Assembly: GCF_016908355.1 (NCBI RefSeq)
Contig: NZ_JAFBDT010000015.1
Span: forward strand, 1-62,882
Direction of reading: 5' to 3'
Source of the DNA: Fusibacter tunisiensis
GTDB taxonomy: Bacteria > Bacillota > Clostridia > Peptostreptococcales > Acidaminobacteraceae
Length of the DNA: 62,882 nt
Position numbers and translations under genes: made by a program. The first letter of the stretch is position 1, and the number at the start of each line of letters is the position of its first letter. The notes under the pieces are model-generated. The model was not told where the DNA came from and did not search any database. It saw nothing but the letters and a program-made list of their open reading frames with translations. This document shows positions 52,172 through 61,526 of this stretch, piece by piece.

Positions 52172-52367
52172 ATTTACAGACCTCCATCTAAAGTGATACT
52201 ATAATTCTACAACAATCACCCATTAATACTAGACTGCAATTCATTTCTGTGTTATATTATCATTAACGGGCAAAGGAAATTTTCAAAATTTCATTGCCTG
52301 TTTTTTTACGCAAAAAAAGAAATCGTATCCTAAAGCAACGATTTCCTTTTTTATAAATCACCTTATT
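52172..52367. other. intergenic region with an orphan plus-strand hairpin
   Basis: The 196 bases hold the upstream region of the ABC half-transporter, a GC-poor hairpin (GGCAA...TTGCC, 52269-52298, around AAATTTT/AAAATTT) followed by seven T residues on the plus strand, and the pepT terminator (52312-52345). No plus-strand gene ends here, so the hairpin is unexplained. Confidence 0.6.
52312..52345 (-). terminator. terminator of pepT
   Basis: GAAATCG/CGATTTC with a 13-base loop and a seven-T tail on the minus strand lies about 20 bases past the pepT stop. Confidence 0.8.
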
Positions 52368-53594
52368 TTATTGAGCGTAGATTTTTACAATTTCAATCAA
52401 AACTGAAACGGCTTTTTCCATTGACTGAATTGGAATATATTCATACTTACCATGAAAATTATGTCCCCCTGTGAAAAGGTTCGGACAAGGCAGTCCCATA
52501 TAAGACAACCGTGCACCATCTGTCCCGCCTCTAACTGGAACAATAAGTGGCTTTATATTCAACTGTTCCATAGCCTTTTGTGCATTTTCAATGAGGTGGA
52601 AGTGCGGAAGTATTTTTTCCTTCATATTAAAATAAGAGTCTGTTATGCCTAATTCTACCGTATTAGCCCCATATTTTTGATTGATAAAAGTTGCAGCAGA
52701 TTCAAAAAGACTCTTTTTCCGATTAAAAAGTTCTAGGTCATGATCTCTTATAATATAAAGCATGGATGCTTCTTCCACTGAACCGCCAAAATCATTCAAA
52801 TGGGAAAATCCTTCATATGCTTCAGTATATGCTGGATTTTCAAATGCTGGAAGCATTTGGTGAAATTCCATCCCAATTAATAAAGCGTTTTTCATTTTCC
52901 CTTTTGCAGAGCCTGGATGAATATTACTGCCATTTATCTTAATCTTCGCAGTTGCTGCATTGAAATTTTCATATTCAAGTTCTCCCAATTCGCCACCATC
53001 TACAGTGTAGCCAAAATCAGCATCTAATTTGTTCAAATCAAAACGATCTGCACCCCTACCAATCTCCTCATCTGGTGTAAACGCAATCTTAATTGGACCA
53101 TGTTTGATGTCAGGACTCTGTATCAAAACTTCAGCCATAGTCAAGATTTCAGCAATCCCTGCCTTGTTATCTGCACCAAGAAGTGTTGTCCCATCGGTTA
53201 CAATTAAATCATCCCCGACATACTGCCCCAAATGCTCAAAATCTTCAGGGGCTAATATTATATTTTTTTCAGCATTTAATACAATGGGCTCACCAGTATA
53301 ATTTTTAACAATTCTAGCTTTAACATTTGCACCTGATAAATCCGGGGAAGTATCCATGTGTGCAATAAAAGCAAGTTTAGGATAGGTTTCACACCCGTCA
53401 CTTGCCGGAATCACCCCGTAAACATAGCCATTAGCATCCATTTCTATCTGTTGAATGCCTATGGACTTCATTTCATCGAGTAAATGGTATCCCAAGTCTT
53501 TTTGCTTTTCAGATGAAGGACACGATTCAGAATCGGGATCAGACTCTGTATCAAAAGCAACATACTTCAAAAAACGTTCATGAACTTTAGTCAT
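52368..53594 (-). CDS. pepT: peptidase T (tripeptide aminopeptidase)
   Basis: The 408-residue M20B metalloenzyme removes the N-terminal residue of tripeptides. It has AFIAHMDTSPDLSGANV (about 72-88), LLGADNKAGIAEI (about 135-147), FTPDEEIGRGADRFD (about 171-185), and RGGTDGARLSYMGLPCPNLF near residue 350. The ATG at 53594 follows AAGGAGG. Its start overlaps the end of the upstream aminotransferase gene by eight bases, so they form one operon. Confidence 0.96.
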   Translation of the reverse strand: MTKVHERFLKYVAFDTESDPDSESCPSSEKQKDLGYHLLDEMKSIGIQQIEMDANGYVYGVIPASDGCETYPKLAFIAHMDTSPDLSGANVKARIVKNYTGEPIVLNAEKNIILAPEDFEHLGQYVGDDLIVTDGTTLLGADNKAGIAEILTMAEVLIQSPDIKHGPIKIAFTPDEEIGRGADRFDLNKLDADFGYTVDGGELGELEYENFNAATAKIKINGSNIHPGSAKGKMKNALLIGMEFHQMLPAFENPAYTEAYEGFSHLNDFGGSVEEASMLYIIRDHDLELFNRKKSLFESAATFINQKYGANTVELGITDSYFNMKEKILPHFHLIENAQKAMEQLNIKPLIVPVRGGTDGARLSYMGLPCPNLFTGGHNFHGKYEYIPIQSMEKAVSVLIEIVKIYAQ

Positions 53595-54408
53595 TGTAAA
53601 GCCTCCTTGTGGTTTCAATATCTCTAGATACTGTTTTACCAAAACCATCTACAAGCGCTTGAATAACCGGATTTTCGACAGATAAATAGTCAACATGATC
53701 AATCGATCGAATCGGCAACACATGTACACTGGTTCCAGACATAAAACAAGCATCAAATTGCGTTATTTCATTAACATATATATCTTGTTCCACCAATTCA
53801 AATTTCAATGTTTTTAACACTTCTATAATTTTTTCTCGTGTAATGCCCAAGAGAATATCTTTTGATTTTGCTGAATACAGGGTCTTATTTTTTACAAAAA
53901 AAATATTGGACCTGCTGCCTTCAGAAAGTTTGCCACTTGAATCATGCAATACGATTTCATAGGCATTTTTTTCAGCTTTCAACTGATTAATTTGATCTTG
54001 ATACGTTTCATAGAACACTTTTGCATGTGGATTTTGTCTAACAACCATTCCCAATGAAAGTGTCACACCTTTCCCTCTCATTTCATCTGTTGGATAAAAA
54101 GACGGCACTGGAAATATTAAACAGCCTAGGTTACCAGTTTTATTTATTCCAATTTCAATCCTAAAATTGTTGTTCTCAAGTTCGGTTTTCACAACAAGTT
54201 TTTTTATAGCTTTATAGAACGTGATTTCATCATAGCCAATGATCAAATGCACAAGTTTAAGAGAATGATACAACCTAATCATGTGTTCCTGGAAAAAAAG
54301 AGGTTCCCCATCTATCACACGTATAACTTCATAAACCGGCGGTGTTTCAAAGCGGGGTTTCTCTTGTTCAAATTCTAAATCACCATTATACCAATATAGG
54401 GTCATCAT
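53587..54408 (-). CDS. class IV PLP-dependent aminotransferase
   Basis: The 273-residue protein belongs to the branched-chain-aminotransferase/D-amino-acid-transaminase/aminodeoxychorismate-lyase fold. The expected PLP lysine lies in HAKVFYETYQDQIN (near residue 137), and the SGKLSEGSRSNIFFV segment (about 161-175) is the phosphate-binding region. I cannot tell which of the three reactions it performs. It heads the operon with pepT; amino acids released from tripeptides would be its natural context. Confidence 0.85.
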   Translation of the reverse strand: MMTLYWYNGDLEFEQEKPRFETPPVYEVIRVIDGEPLFFQEHMIRLYHSLKLVHLIIGYDEITFYKAIKKLVVKTELENNNFRIEIGINKTGNLGCLIFPVPSFYPTDEMRGKGVTLSLGMVVRQNPHAKVFYETYQDQINQLKAEKNAYEIVLHDSSGKLSEGSRSNIFFVKNKTLYSAKSKDILLGITREKIIEVLKTLKFELVEQDIYVNEITQFDACFMSGTSVHVLPIRSIDHVDYLSVENPVIQALVDGFGKTVSRDIETTRRLYND

Positions 54409-54438
54409 TTTACACCTCCAGTAAAACCGTTCCTTACT

Positions 54439-54447
54439 AGTATATCA
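54439..54447 (-). promoter_or_regulatory. candidate promoter of the aminotransferase-pepT operon
   Basis: An extended -10, TG-A-TATACT, lies about 30 bases before the gene and just after the preceding terminator; the -35 is poor. Confidence 0.4.
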
Positions 54448-54454
54448 TATTGCA

Positions 54455-54490
54455 TAAAAAAAACACTGCTCTAATTCTGTGAGCAGTGTT
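54455..54490 (-). terminator. terminator of the MacB-like operon
   Basis: A ten-base-pair stem AACACTGCTC/GAGCAGTGTT with a nine-base loop and a run of eight T residues on the minus strand. Confidence 0.93.
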
Positions 54491-54497
54491 CAATTTA

Positions 54498-55823
54498 TTA
54501 TTCAGTTCTTATGGCCTCTAATGCACTGAGCTTTGTTGCCCTAACTGCAGGATAATAGCCAGCAATAAGCCCTATCATCGTTGCAAATCCAAGGCCAGCA
54601 AGTGCAAGCCAAGCTGGTATATAGGACAGTATCGACGCCCCCATATACCCCATTTCGCCGCCCATACCTGACACCAATTTGTTAATGACAAGTGAGATGC
54701 CATAGCTGATTCCTATGCCAAAGGACCCCCCTATAAGGCCAAGCATTGCTGCTTCAAAAAGGAATAGTCTTTTAATATCTTTAAGTTGCGCACCAATGAC
54801 CTTCATGACACCAATTTCTTTAGTCCGTTCATAAATAGACATAACCATTGTATTTGTAATCCCAATTGCCGCAACAAAAAGTGACACACCCCCAATACCA
54901 CCTAAAATCATTTGAATTAAACTGGATGTTTGATTCATGTTTTCAAGTGCATCTGTCAGTGAATAGGCTTCAAAGCCCATATCTTTAATCTGTTGTTGTA
55001 CTTCTTGGACGTTATCCACTTCATCAACACTGACTTTCATTTCATCGTATTGATTTTTATCTTCCTCTTTACGTCTAGACCCGCCATTTTGAGTGTCAGA
55101 ATTTGTACGATTTTTCCGATCAAAGTCTGCTTTAAGCTTCTCAAAAGTCTCATAATCCATGAAAATATCCCACGCATAATTCCAGTCATCTTCCGAAGTG
55201 ATTCCAGTTGGATTGAGTACATAGCCTCTTGGACGACGCCCTTCAAAATACTGACTGGTTGGTAAAAGTTCTATTTTTGATTCAAAGATATCAATCTGTG
55301 GTGGATTCATATAAGGCGTTCTTGAATTTGGGTCATAAAAATTCTGGGAAACTTGAAATCCAAATAAAGCTTCATACTGACCCTCTTTGCTTGGCATTGT
55401 GCCCTGACTTAGGTCAATCCCCATTAAAGCCAATTTATCAAAATCCACACCTTTAACATTGGTATAGCTTTCATATTTACCCGAATAAATTTTTGAGTCA
55501 AATCGCTTAAAGCCAATGGCAAACTCCACATGATCCATTGCTTCAATTTGTGCAATTGCATCATCATTAAGGTAAAGTTGACCTTCGCTACTGCTACCAT
55601 CCCCTGACATTTCATACATCATATTATTGTAAATATCAATCAAAGTCAGGCTACCATAAGACTCTAATTGCTGCTCAAAGGCACGGTCCATACCGAGCCC
55701 CAGTGACACCATCACCACAATGGATGCAGTGCCAATCATGACACCAAGAACAGTTAAGATGGTTCTAGCTTTTCGGCGCAAGAGGTTCTTGATGCCCATT
55801 AAAGCCAAATCCAAACTATTCAT
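54498..55823 (-). CDS. MacB-type ABC transporter permease
   Basis: The 441-residue protein has an N-terminal membrane segment (RKARTILTVLGVMIGTASIVV), a large extracellular MacB_PCD domain (about 55-300) and the C-terminal FtsX region with three helices (about 310-441). It would work with the ATPase at 57864 as a mechanotransmission-type exporter. Its start overlaps the end of the 55816 gene by eight bases. A terminator follows. Confidence 0.9.
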   Translation of the reverse strand: MNSLDLALMGIKNLLRRKARTILTVLGVMIGTASIVVMVSLGLGMDRAFEQQLESYGSLTLIDIYNNMMYEMSGDGSSSEGQLYLNDDAIAQIEAMDHVEFAIGFKRFDSKIYSGKYESYTNVKGVDFDKLALMGIDLSQGTMPSKEGQYEALFGFQVSQNFYDPNSRTPYMNPPQIDIFESKIELLPTSQYFEGRRPRGYVLNPTGITSEDDWNYAWDIFMDYETFEKLKADFDRKNRTNSDTQNGGSRRKEEDKNQYDEMKVSVDEVDNVQEVQQQIKDMGFEAYSLTDALENMNQTSSLIQMILGGIGGVSLFVAAIGITNTMVMSIYERTKEIGVMKVIGAQLKDIKRLFLFEAAMLGLIGGSFGIGISYGISLVINKLVSGMGGEMGYMGASILSYIPAWLALAGLGFATMIGLIAGYYPAVRATKLSALEAIRTE

Positions 55824-57852
55824 CAAACGCCTCCAATTCGCGGGCAAGTCTTTTCTTTCTACGAGATTTCCATACAAAGAATAGAATTACTGCAAGAATT
55901 GCTATGCCTGCAATAATGTATTTTCCAATATTACTTTCTGTTTCTTCCATTGGCATTTCTGGTTCCATAGGCTCCATCGGATATTGTTCTTCAAAATTCA
56001 TTGCTTCCATTACAACATAAGTAAAGGGTTCTTCCATAGTGGTTACATTTCCAAGAGCATCTTCAAAACTATATACTAAAGTGCCACTAAATTCACCCAC
56101 TTCACTTGGATAAACTTGTGCGGAAAAATAATCGCTTCTGCCCGCATCAAAATTCCCCACGAAATAACTGCCTTCATTGGTTTCGACATCTTCTAATTTA
56201 ACCATCATATTGTACATAGTTGATTTTCCCATATTATAAAACTCTTGTTCAATATAAAATGGTTGTCCAGAATAAATTTCAAATGGAACCGATAATTCTG
56301 ATGTTTCAAGCCTTACAGGCTGTGCAACCGCCACACTTAAAGATTCAGTTTCTTCATATGGATTCTTGTTCTGATCATAGGCGTTTCCATCACTATCTTC
56401 ATAATCCATTTTAACTGTGAGAGAATAAATCTTTACATTGGCATCAATTTTTGTTTTTAAATCAATTGCATGCTGGTGAACTTCGCCAGGACCAATTGCA
56501 GGTATGAAAAATGAACTGGATGACTCAACAGGTGTAAAAACATTTTCTTCACTTGTCAAAGTCACTTTAATATTTCGCGTTCCAGTTGAATTGCTTGTAT
56601 TCTTAATCTCAAGATTCAGAACATATGGATTACCTGCATAAACGTATTCGCCACCATATTCGTAATTGTCAATAATGAGTTTTGGTTTGCTCGCGCCCTC
56701 ATTGGCACTTTCCACATAAAGACCTACATACTCCTGAGCTCTTTGTGCCGTTTCAAAAGACCCATCCTCACCATAAAACACGGATTCAATATAAGCATGG
56801 TAGCTTTCTGTCTCAGTTTCTTCACGCGCCATAATTTTGTAGCTAAAAGACTGTTTTTCACCTGGATCTAAATCCTTAACAATAACTTTTGAAGATGATT
56901 TAGATATAAATTCACCTGGATATGTCAATGTCAATTCAGCTCTTTCAATTATGCCTTCACCTGTATTTACAACGTCAAATGAAATTTCAGTGTCAGTTCC
57001 TGGAATTATTTTTGACGGAACCTTCAAATTTTCAATTGCCATCTCCACATCAAGTTCTTCCTCTTCAGGAGCGTTCAATGTGAGATATGATGTGAATTTT
57101 TGAGTGTACGTGCCTCCAAAGTCATCATTGTAAGCCACTTCAATGTCTACTGGAAAAGTCCCAGACTGCATATCTTTTCCTGAAATAATATTAAAATAGA
57201 CCAAACTTGTTTCATCAGCCCCAAGTTCCTTTACAGCTTTAGTTTCTACATCATTGTAGAGCACAACACCTTGATTTGAAAAACCACTGGCCGTAATTCT
57301 AAGGTCTTTTGCAGCGACAGTTCCTGTATTCTTCAACTTAAATGCAACAGAAGCTGCCGTGTCTGGCTCAATAACGGGATCTGAATTTGGTGTTTTAACC
57401 AATCCAATAATTGGCTCCACATTGTCATTTTCCACCTTTACATACCCTTTTTCTACTTTTGAATAGGTAGAATCATAATAATTATAATATTCTAGAACAA
57501 TATCAAAGTCATATATTCTTGAAGCAACAGTTGGACTTAAGTCCGCACTAAATGTCACGTCTTTACTCGTGTTTGGATTTAGATACGTAATACTCTCAGT
57601 TAAGTCATTAATATCACTTCTAAACGGGTGGTCGCCTGAAAGTGAAACACGAACCATACGGGCCGCCATAGACGAACTGTTTTTAACAGTAACAGTAAAC
57701 GTATTGGTTTCACCAACTCTTACAACTTGTACATCAGCTGGTTGAACAACGCCAAGTATGGGTTTATAGGCATCATATTGTGCATAGCTTGCGTTTGGTA
57801 ATGTTATCATTAAAACGCATATAATCATAAATACTGCTAATTTTGATTTCAT
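55816..57852 (-). CDS. large secreted CARDB-like repeat protein with C-terminal anchor
   Basis: The 678-residue protein has a signal peptide (about 1-24, ending NASYA), then four to five beta-sandwich repeats similar to CARDB/COG1361 domains, for example MARMVRVSLSGDHPF, AAKDLRITASGFSNQ and RNIKVTLTSEENVF, and a C-terminal membrane helix (IGKYIIAGIAILAVILFFVW) with a basic tail. It is likely anchored in the membrane with its bulk outside. It sits where a MacA-like adaptor would be encoded in Gram-negative systems. Function unknown. Confidence 0.8.
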   Translation of the reverse strand: MKSKLAVFMIICVLMITLPNASYAQYDAYKPILGVVQPADVQVVRVGETNTFTVTVKNSSSMAARMVRVSLSGDHPFRSDINDLTESITYLNPNTSKDVTFSADLSPTVASRIYDFDIVLEYYNYYDSTYSKVEKGYVKVENDNVEPIIGLVKTPNSDPVIEPDTAASVAFKLKNTGTVAAKDLRITASGFSNQGVVLYNDVETKAVKELGADETSLVYFNIISGKDMQSGTFPVDIEVAYNDDFGGTYTQKFTSYLTLNAPEEEELDVEMAIENLKVPSKIIPGTDTEISFDVVNTGEGIIERAELTLTYPGEFISKSSSKVIVKDLDPGEKQSFSYKIMAREETETESYHAYIESVFYGEDGSFETAQRAQEYVGLYVESANEGASKPKLIIDNYEYGGEYVYAGNPYVLNLEIKNTSNSTGTRNIKVTLTSEENVFTPVESSSSFFIPAIGPGEVHQHAIDLKTKIDANVKIYSLTVKMDYEDSDGNAYDQNKNPYEETESLSVAVAQPVRLETSELSVPFEIYSGQPFYIEQEFYNMGKSTMYNMMVKLEDVETNEGSYFVGNFDAGRSDYFSAQVYPSEVGEFSGTLVYSFEDALGNVTTMEEPFTYVVMEAMNFEEQYPMEPMEPEMPMEETESNIGKYIIAGIAILAVILFFVWKSRRKKRLARELEAFDE

Positions 57853-57863
57853 TTGTAGTCCTC

Positions 57864-58622
57864 CTAATCATTTGCGTACGTTTCTTCGTAAGGTTTGATG
57901 TACTTTTCTAGAACATCATCTTCGTCCCTTATTTCTATACTTTGTATATCGCCATCCCGGATATGAATGACTTTGTCTGCATAAAGTGCTACTTCTGGAT
58001 CATGGGTCACTATGACAATTGTTTGGTCCTTTTCGCGCGCCATTTTCCACATAATGTGCATTACTTCAATAGACGTTTTAGTATCTAAATTACCTGTGGG
58101 TTCATCGGCAAAAATAATCTCTGGGTTGCCTACAAACGCTCTAGCAATTCCCACACGTTGTTGTTGACCACCACTCATCTGGGTTGGCTTATGTCGAATT
58201 CGATCTTTTAGTCCAACCATGTCCAAATATTTTGTCGCTATGTGTTGCCGTTTAAACTTAGGCATCCCCCTAAAAATAAGGGGCATAGAGACATTTTCTA
58301 CCGCTGTCAAAGCAGGGAGTAGATTATAGGACTGAAAAATAAAACCAATATGCTTCTGTCTAAATTTTGCCAATTTCTTTTCATTCATTTTTTCTATGGG
58401 TGACTTCTTAATCATGATTGTTCCCTTGGATGGTTTTTCAAGCCCAGCCATCATATTGAGAAGCGTAGATTTTCCAGAACCAGATGTCCCAAGTACGCAA
58501 CATATTTCACCCTTTTGAATGGTTAGATTAATTTTATTCAAGGCGACAACCTTTTCATTTCCAATTCGATATACTTTTCTAAGGTCACGTATTTCAATTA
58601 CTGCTTCTTTTGATTTCGTCAT
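57864..58622 (-). CDS. MacB-type ABC transporter ATPase
   Basis: The 252-residue ATPase has GTSGSGKST (Walker A, about 42-50), MSGGQQQRVGIARA (about 144-157) and IIFADEPTGNLD (about 165-176). It is the LolD/MacB/BceA-type nucleotide-binding domain that pairs with FtsX-like permeases. The start is the ATG at 58622 with AAAGGAGG. It is the first gene of the operon. Confidence 0.94.
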   Translation of the reverse strand: MTKSKEAVIEIRDLRKVYRIGNEKVVALNKINLTIQKGEICCVLGTSGSGKSTLLNMMAGLEKPSKGTIMIKKSPIEKMNEKKLAKFRQKHIGFIFQSYNLLPALTAVENVSMPLIFRGMPKFKRQHIATKYLDMVGLKDRIRHKPTQMSGGQQQRVGIARAFVGNPEIIFADEPTGNLDTKTSIEVMHIMWKMAREKDQTIVIVTHDPEVALYADKVIHIRDGDIQSIEIRDEDDVLEKYIKPYEETYAND

Positions 58623-58695
58623 AGGTTCCTCCTTTCTGTTTACTGTTATCACAAACATTATATCGTTAATCACTTAACATGCAAGAGAGATTCTC

Positions 58696-58935
58696 TTAAA
58701 ATTCTATTAAAATGAGGACCACTTGCATTACAAAACTTATAATGCCCAGTGTCGCGCCTAAAATCAAATACCGTTTCAACCTTTTGGATTTCCGATACTG
58801 TTCCAGTTCAAGTTCCCAAGCATATCGCCGTTCACCACTTTCGTCTTGCTTCGGCATCATTTTTTCATGATTTTGCCTTAATATTTCACGTTTGCTTTTT
58901 TCAAAAGCCAATTCATCCAGCACTTCTTTTTTCAC
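58696..58935 (-). CDS. 79-residue single-pass membrane protein
   Basis: The product has a charged, helical N-terminal part (about 1-50) rich in Lys and Glu and one C-terminal membrane helix (about 54-76, YLILGATLGIISFVMQVVLI). It has no recognised domain. The GTG start follows GGGGG, 10 bases after the ATPase gene at 58946, so it belongs to the same operon as the YhaO/YhaN-like genes. Confidence 0.7.
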   Translation of the reverse strand: MKKEVLDELAFEKSKREILRQNHEKMMPKQDESGERRYAWELELEQYRKSKRLKRYLILGATLGIISFVMQVVLILIEF

Positions 58936-58945
58936 AATATGCCCC

Positions 58946-61522
58946 CTACAATTTTATCCAAGTTGTTCCAGAAATCGATTCAATTATTTTTGCCATCCAG
59001 TCATGACAGGTTGTAAGAATCACTTGTCGATTCTTAGATACTTCTTTCAAAACAGACACAGTAGATTTCAATCGATCCGAATCCCAATTTATTAAAGCTT
59101 CATCCAACACAATAGGCAGGTTGCCATTGGGGTCCATAGAATCAATGACTGCGAGTCTAAAGGCTAAAAACAATTGATTTAAAGTCCCCTTGCTAAAAGC
59201 CATCGTTAATGGTACCAAATCACCATCCATCTGAAAGAAAAGGGAGAGCTCTCTAGAAGTTTCGTCCAAAAGAATCCGTTTGTATTTGCCATTGGTCATT
59301 GTGTCTAAGTAGGCACTCACTTTTTGTATAATTTCAGGTTGATTTTCAGATCTAAAAGTGATGTCTGCATATTCTAAAAAAGTTCTAGACAACATGAGGA
59401 CATCGCGTTTTTCCTTTGTAACTTCAATTGTTTCAAGTGTCTTTTGCAAGTCTTCTGAAACGCCCAAAATGTCATAATTAGTCTTTTCATGTTCAATTGC
59501 CAGTGTTTCGCTGTTAATTTCCAGCATCAAATCTTGAATCTGACCTTCAAGGTGTTCAATCTCAATTTCCAGTTCAATTATGCCTTTTGTTGATAAAAGC
59601 GTTTCATTTTTCAAGGCTTTAATTTCCCGAATTGCGTCACTTTTATCAGCGAGTTCCATCTCATAGTGTCTTAATATTTTTTGATTGTCATAATATGTTT
59701 CCACAAGGCTATACCCACGTTTAAAGTCACCATCACCATAACTCGCAATTTGATGTCTTAATTTTTGACAGTTAGATGCCAATTCCAAAATTCGACTTTC
59801 AAGTTTTTGAGTTTCACGTCTTGAAGCCTCAAGTTCTAAATCAACTTGTTTTTGAACAATAGCTCTATTTTCTAGTCTTTCAAAATCCATAAGTACCATT
59901 TGTGCAGAAAGCTTTATATTGCCTTCACTTTGAATGCCCAATTGAGTTAGCGATGTTATCATATCTTCACAGACTTGTTTGGTGTTCGCTTTTACGTGTT
60001 CAAGTTGACCAGAAAGTTGATTATAGGTGACACATAAACCCGACAGTTGTTCGAGTTTAAGGAAAAATACAAAAGATGCATCTGTCCACACATAATCAGG
60101 GATATTAAAACCGTTCATTTTAGACAATACTTGTGTTTTTAGAGTACTGGTATCAATAAGGGCTTCCTTATTACGGGTAAATGCACCATAAATATTTGGA
60201 AGAGATATCCCCAGCAAAATCATACCAAGCCATGTTAACCCGTTTAAACTATGAGGCGTACCGACCAAAAAACCACCTGTGATTAAACAACTAACACCTA
60301 AAATTACTTTTAACTTTTTGTTGTTTTTATGACCTAATTCAATATAGGCGTTCCTTTTTTCATAATCAATAATGGTCTGTACATCGTTTTTCACCTCAAA
60401 AGGATGAATTTTTAATACCGATTCCATTAATTTTTTTGACGGGCTTTGATTTAAAACAAGTTGAAATTGACGTTCCATTTCTGACCAAATTTCAAGCAAT
60501 TTGCTCGATAATTCGTGTTCTTCCTGCTCCAAAACATCCTGTTTTTTAACAGACGATTCAAGCCGTTTTATGACGTCTAGGCTGTTCAAAACAAGTCGGT
60601 CCCTATCACTGAAATTATCACATTTTCCCAGAATCAATTGGCTGGCTGCCTTACTTTCTGAAACTTGGTCTTTCAACGCATCTATTTGACGTGCACACGC
60701 CTGATAGTCATCTAGTAAATGACCCTGATAATTTAGATTCAAGGATTCCTTTCTAATAGAGGTCATTTGATCCATAATAGCTTTTACCGGTAACAAGATG
60801 CGGTAAAGTTTATGCTTTTCTGTCTGATTGCGTTTTTCTGTAATTTTCTGTTTCAAAATTTCTTTTTTTTCTTCTAAGTCTGCTTCCCGCTTATTCAAAT
60901 CTATATAAGCCTTCTTAGAAACTCTGATTTCATGTTCCAAATCTGATTTCTGATGCATCAGTTTGTTTAATTTTGGCGCACCTTTCCGGTCCTTGCGCCA
61001 AAGTCCATTTATTTCTTTATCCAATTCAGATAAAACTTCTGTTGGCCGATTTAAATAGTCGAGGCCAAAAGTGCCTATAAGTCGGTCTTGTATTTCTTGC
61101 CAGGAAGTTGAATCAAAAGAATTCAATGCTTCAGCAGTAATATGGAAAACATTTGTATATAACTTTCGCCCTACAGTATCTACCCAAGGTAATGATTCGT
61201 TTCGCCCAACTTTTGCCTGTTGACTTAAGTTGTCGGTGATTGTAAATTTGGGGGTACTCTTAAGACGTCGCATAACATGAAAAAGTTCCCCGTTTTGAAA
61301 AATTTCAGAATTAAATTCTATGCGATTCTCATTCCAACTGGTATAAAGATTTTGGTCACGATTTGCAGGCTCAAATCCATAGATCAAGTCTACCACACTA
61401 TGAAAAAGAGTCGATTTCCCCGCTTCATTTTCGCCACAAAACACATTTAATCCCGGCTCAAAATCAAAACGTCTATTTTGTAATTTTCCGTAATGCTTGT
61501 AATGAATCCAATTTATTTGCAT
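58946..61522 (-). CDS. SbcC/YhaN-like AAA ATPase with central membrane-like segment
   Basis: The 858-residue protein has a Walker A GENEAGKST (about residues 34-42), a very long coiled-coil middle (about 170-800), and a Walker B-like LPIVLDEALINWD (about 800-812). A hydrophobic stretch near residues 395-440 (VILGVSCLITGGFLVG and LTWLGMILLGISL) could be membrane-inserted. It is the YhaN-type SMC-like partner of the nuclease encoded next door; together they resemble Bacillus YhaO-YhaN. Ribosome site is weak; translation probably couples to the 61527 gene. Confidence 0.85.
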   Translation of the reverse strand: MQINWIHYKHYGKLQNRRFDFEPGLNVFCGENEAGKSTLFHSVVDLIYGFEPANRDQNLYTSWNENRIEFNSEIFQNGELFHVMRRLKSTPKFTITDNLSQQAKVGRNESLPWVDTVGRKLYTNVFHITAEALNSFDSTSWQEIQDRLIGTFGLDYLNRPTEVLSELDKEINGLWRKDRKGAPKLNKLMHQKSDLEHEIRVSKKAYIDLNKREADLEEKKEILKQKITEKRNQTEKHKLYRILLPVKAIMDQMTSIRKESLNLNYQGHLLDDYQACARQIDALKDQVSESKAASQLILGKCDNFSDRDRLVLNSLDVIKRLESSVKKQDVLEQEEHELSSKLLEIWSEMERQFQLVLNQSPSKKLMESVLKIHPFEVKNDVQTIIDYEKRNAYIELGHKNNKKLKVILGVSCLITGGFLVGTPHSLNGLTWLGMILLGISLPNIYGAFTRNKEALIDTSTLKTQVLSKMNGFNIPDYVWTDASFVFFLKLEQLSGLCVTYNQLSGQLEHVKANTKQVCEDMITSLTQLGIQSEGNIKLSAQMVLMDFERLENRAIVQKQVDLELEASRRETQKLESRILELASNCQKLRHQIASYGDGDFKRGYSLVETYYDNQKILRHYEMELADKSDAIREIKALKNETLLSTKGIIELEIEIEHLEGQIQDLMLEINSETLAIEHEKTNYDILGVSEDLQKTLETIEVTKEKRDVLMLSRTFLEYADITFRSENQPEIIQKVSAYLDTMTNGKYKRILLDETSRELSLFFQMDGDLVPLTMAFSKGTLNQLFLAFRLAVIDSMDPNGNLPIVLDEALINWDSDRLKSTVSVLKEVSKNRQVILTTCHDWMAKIIESISGTTWIKL

Positions 61523-61526
61523 CCGT

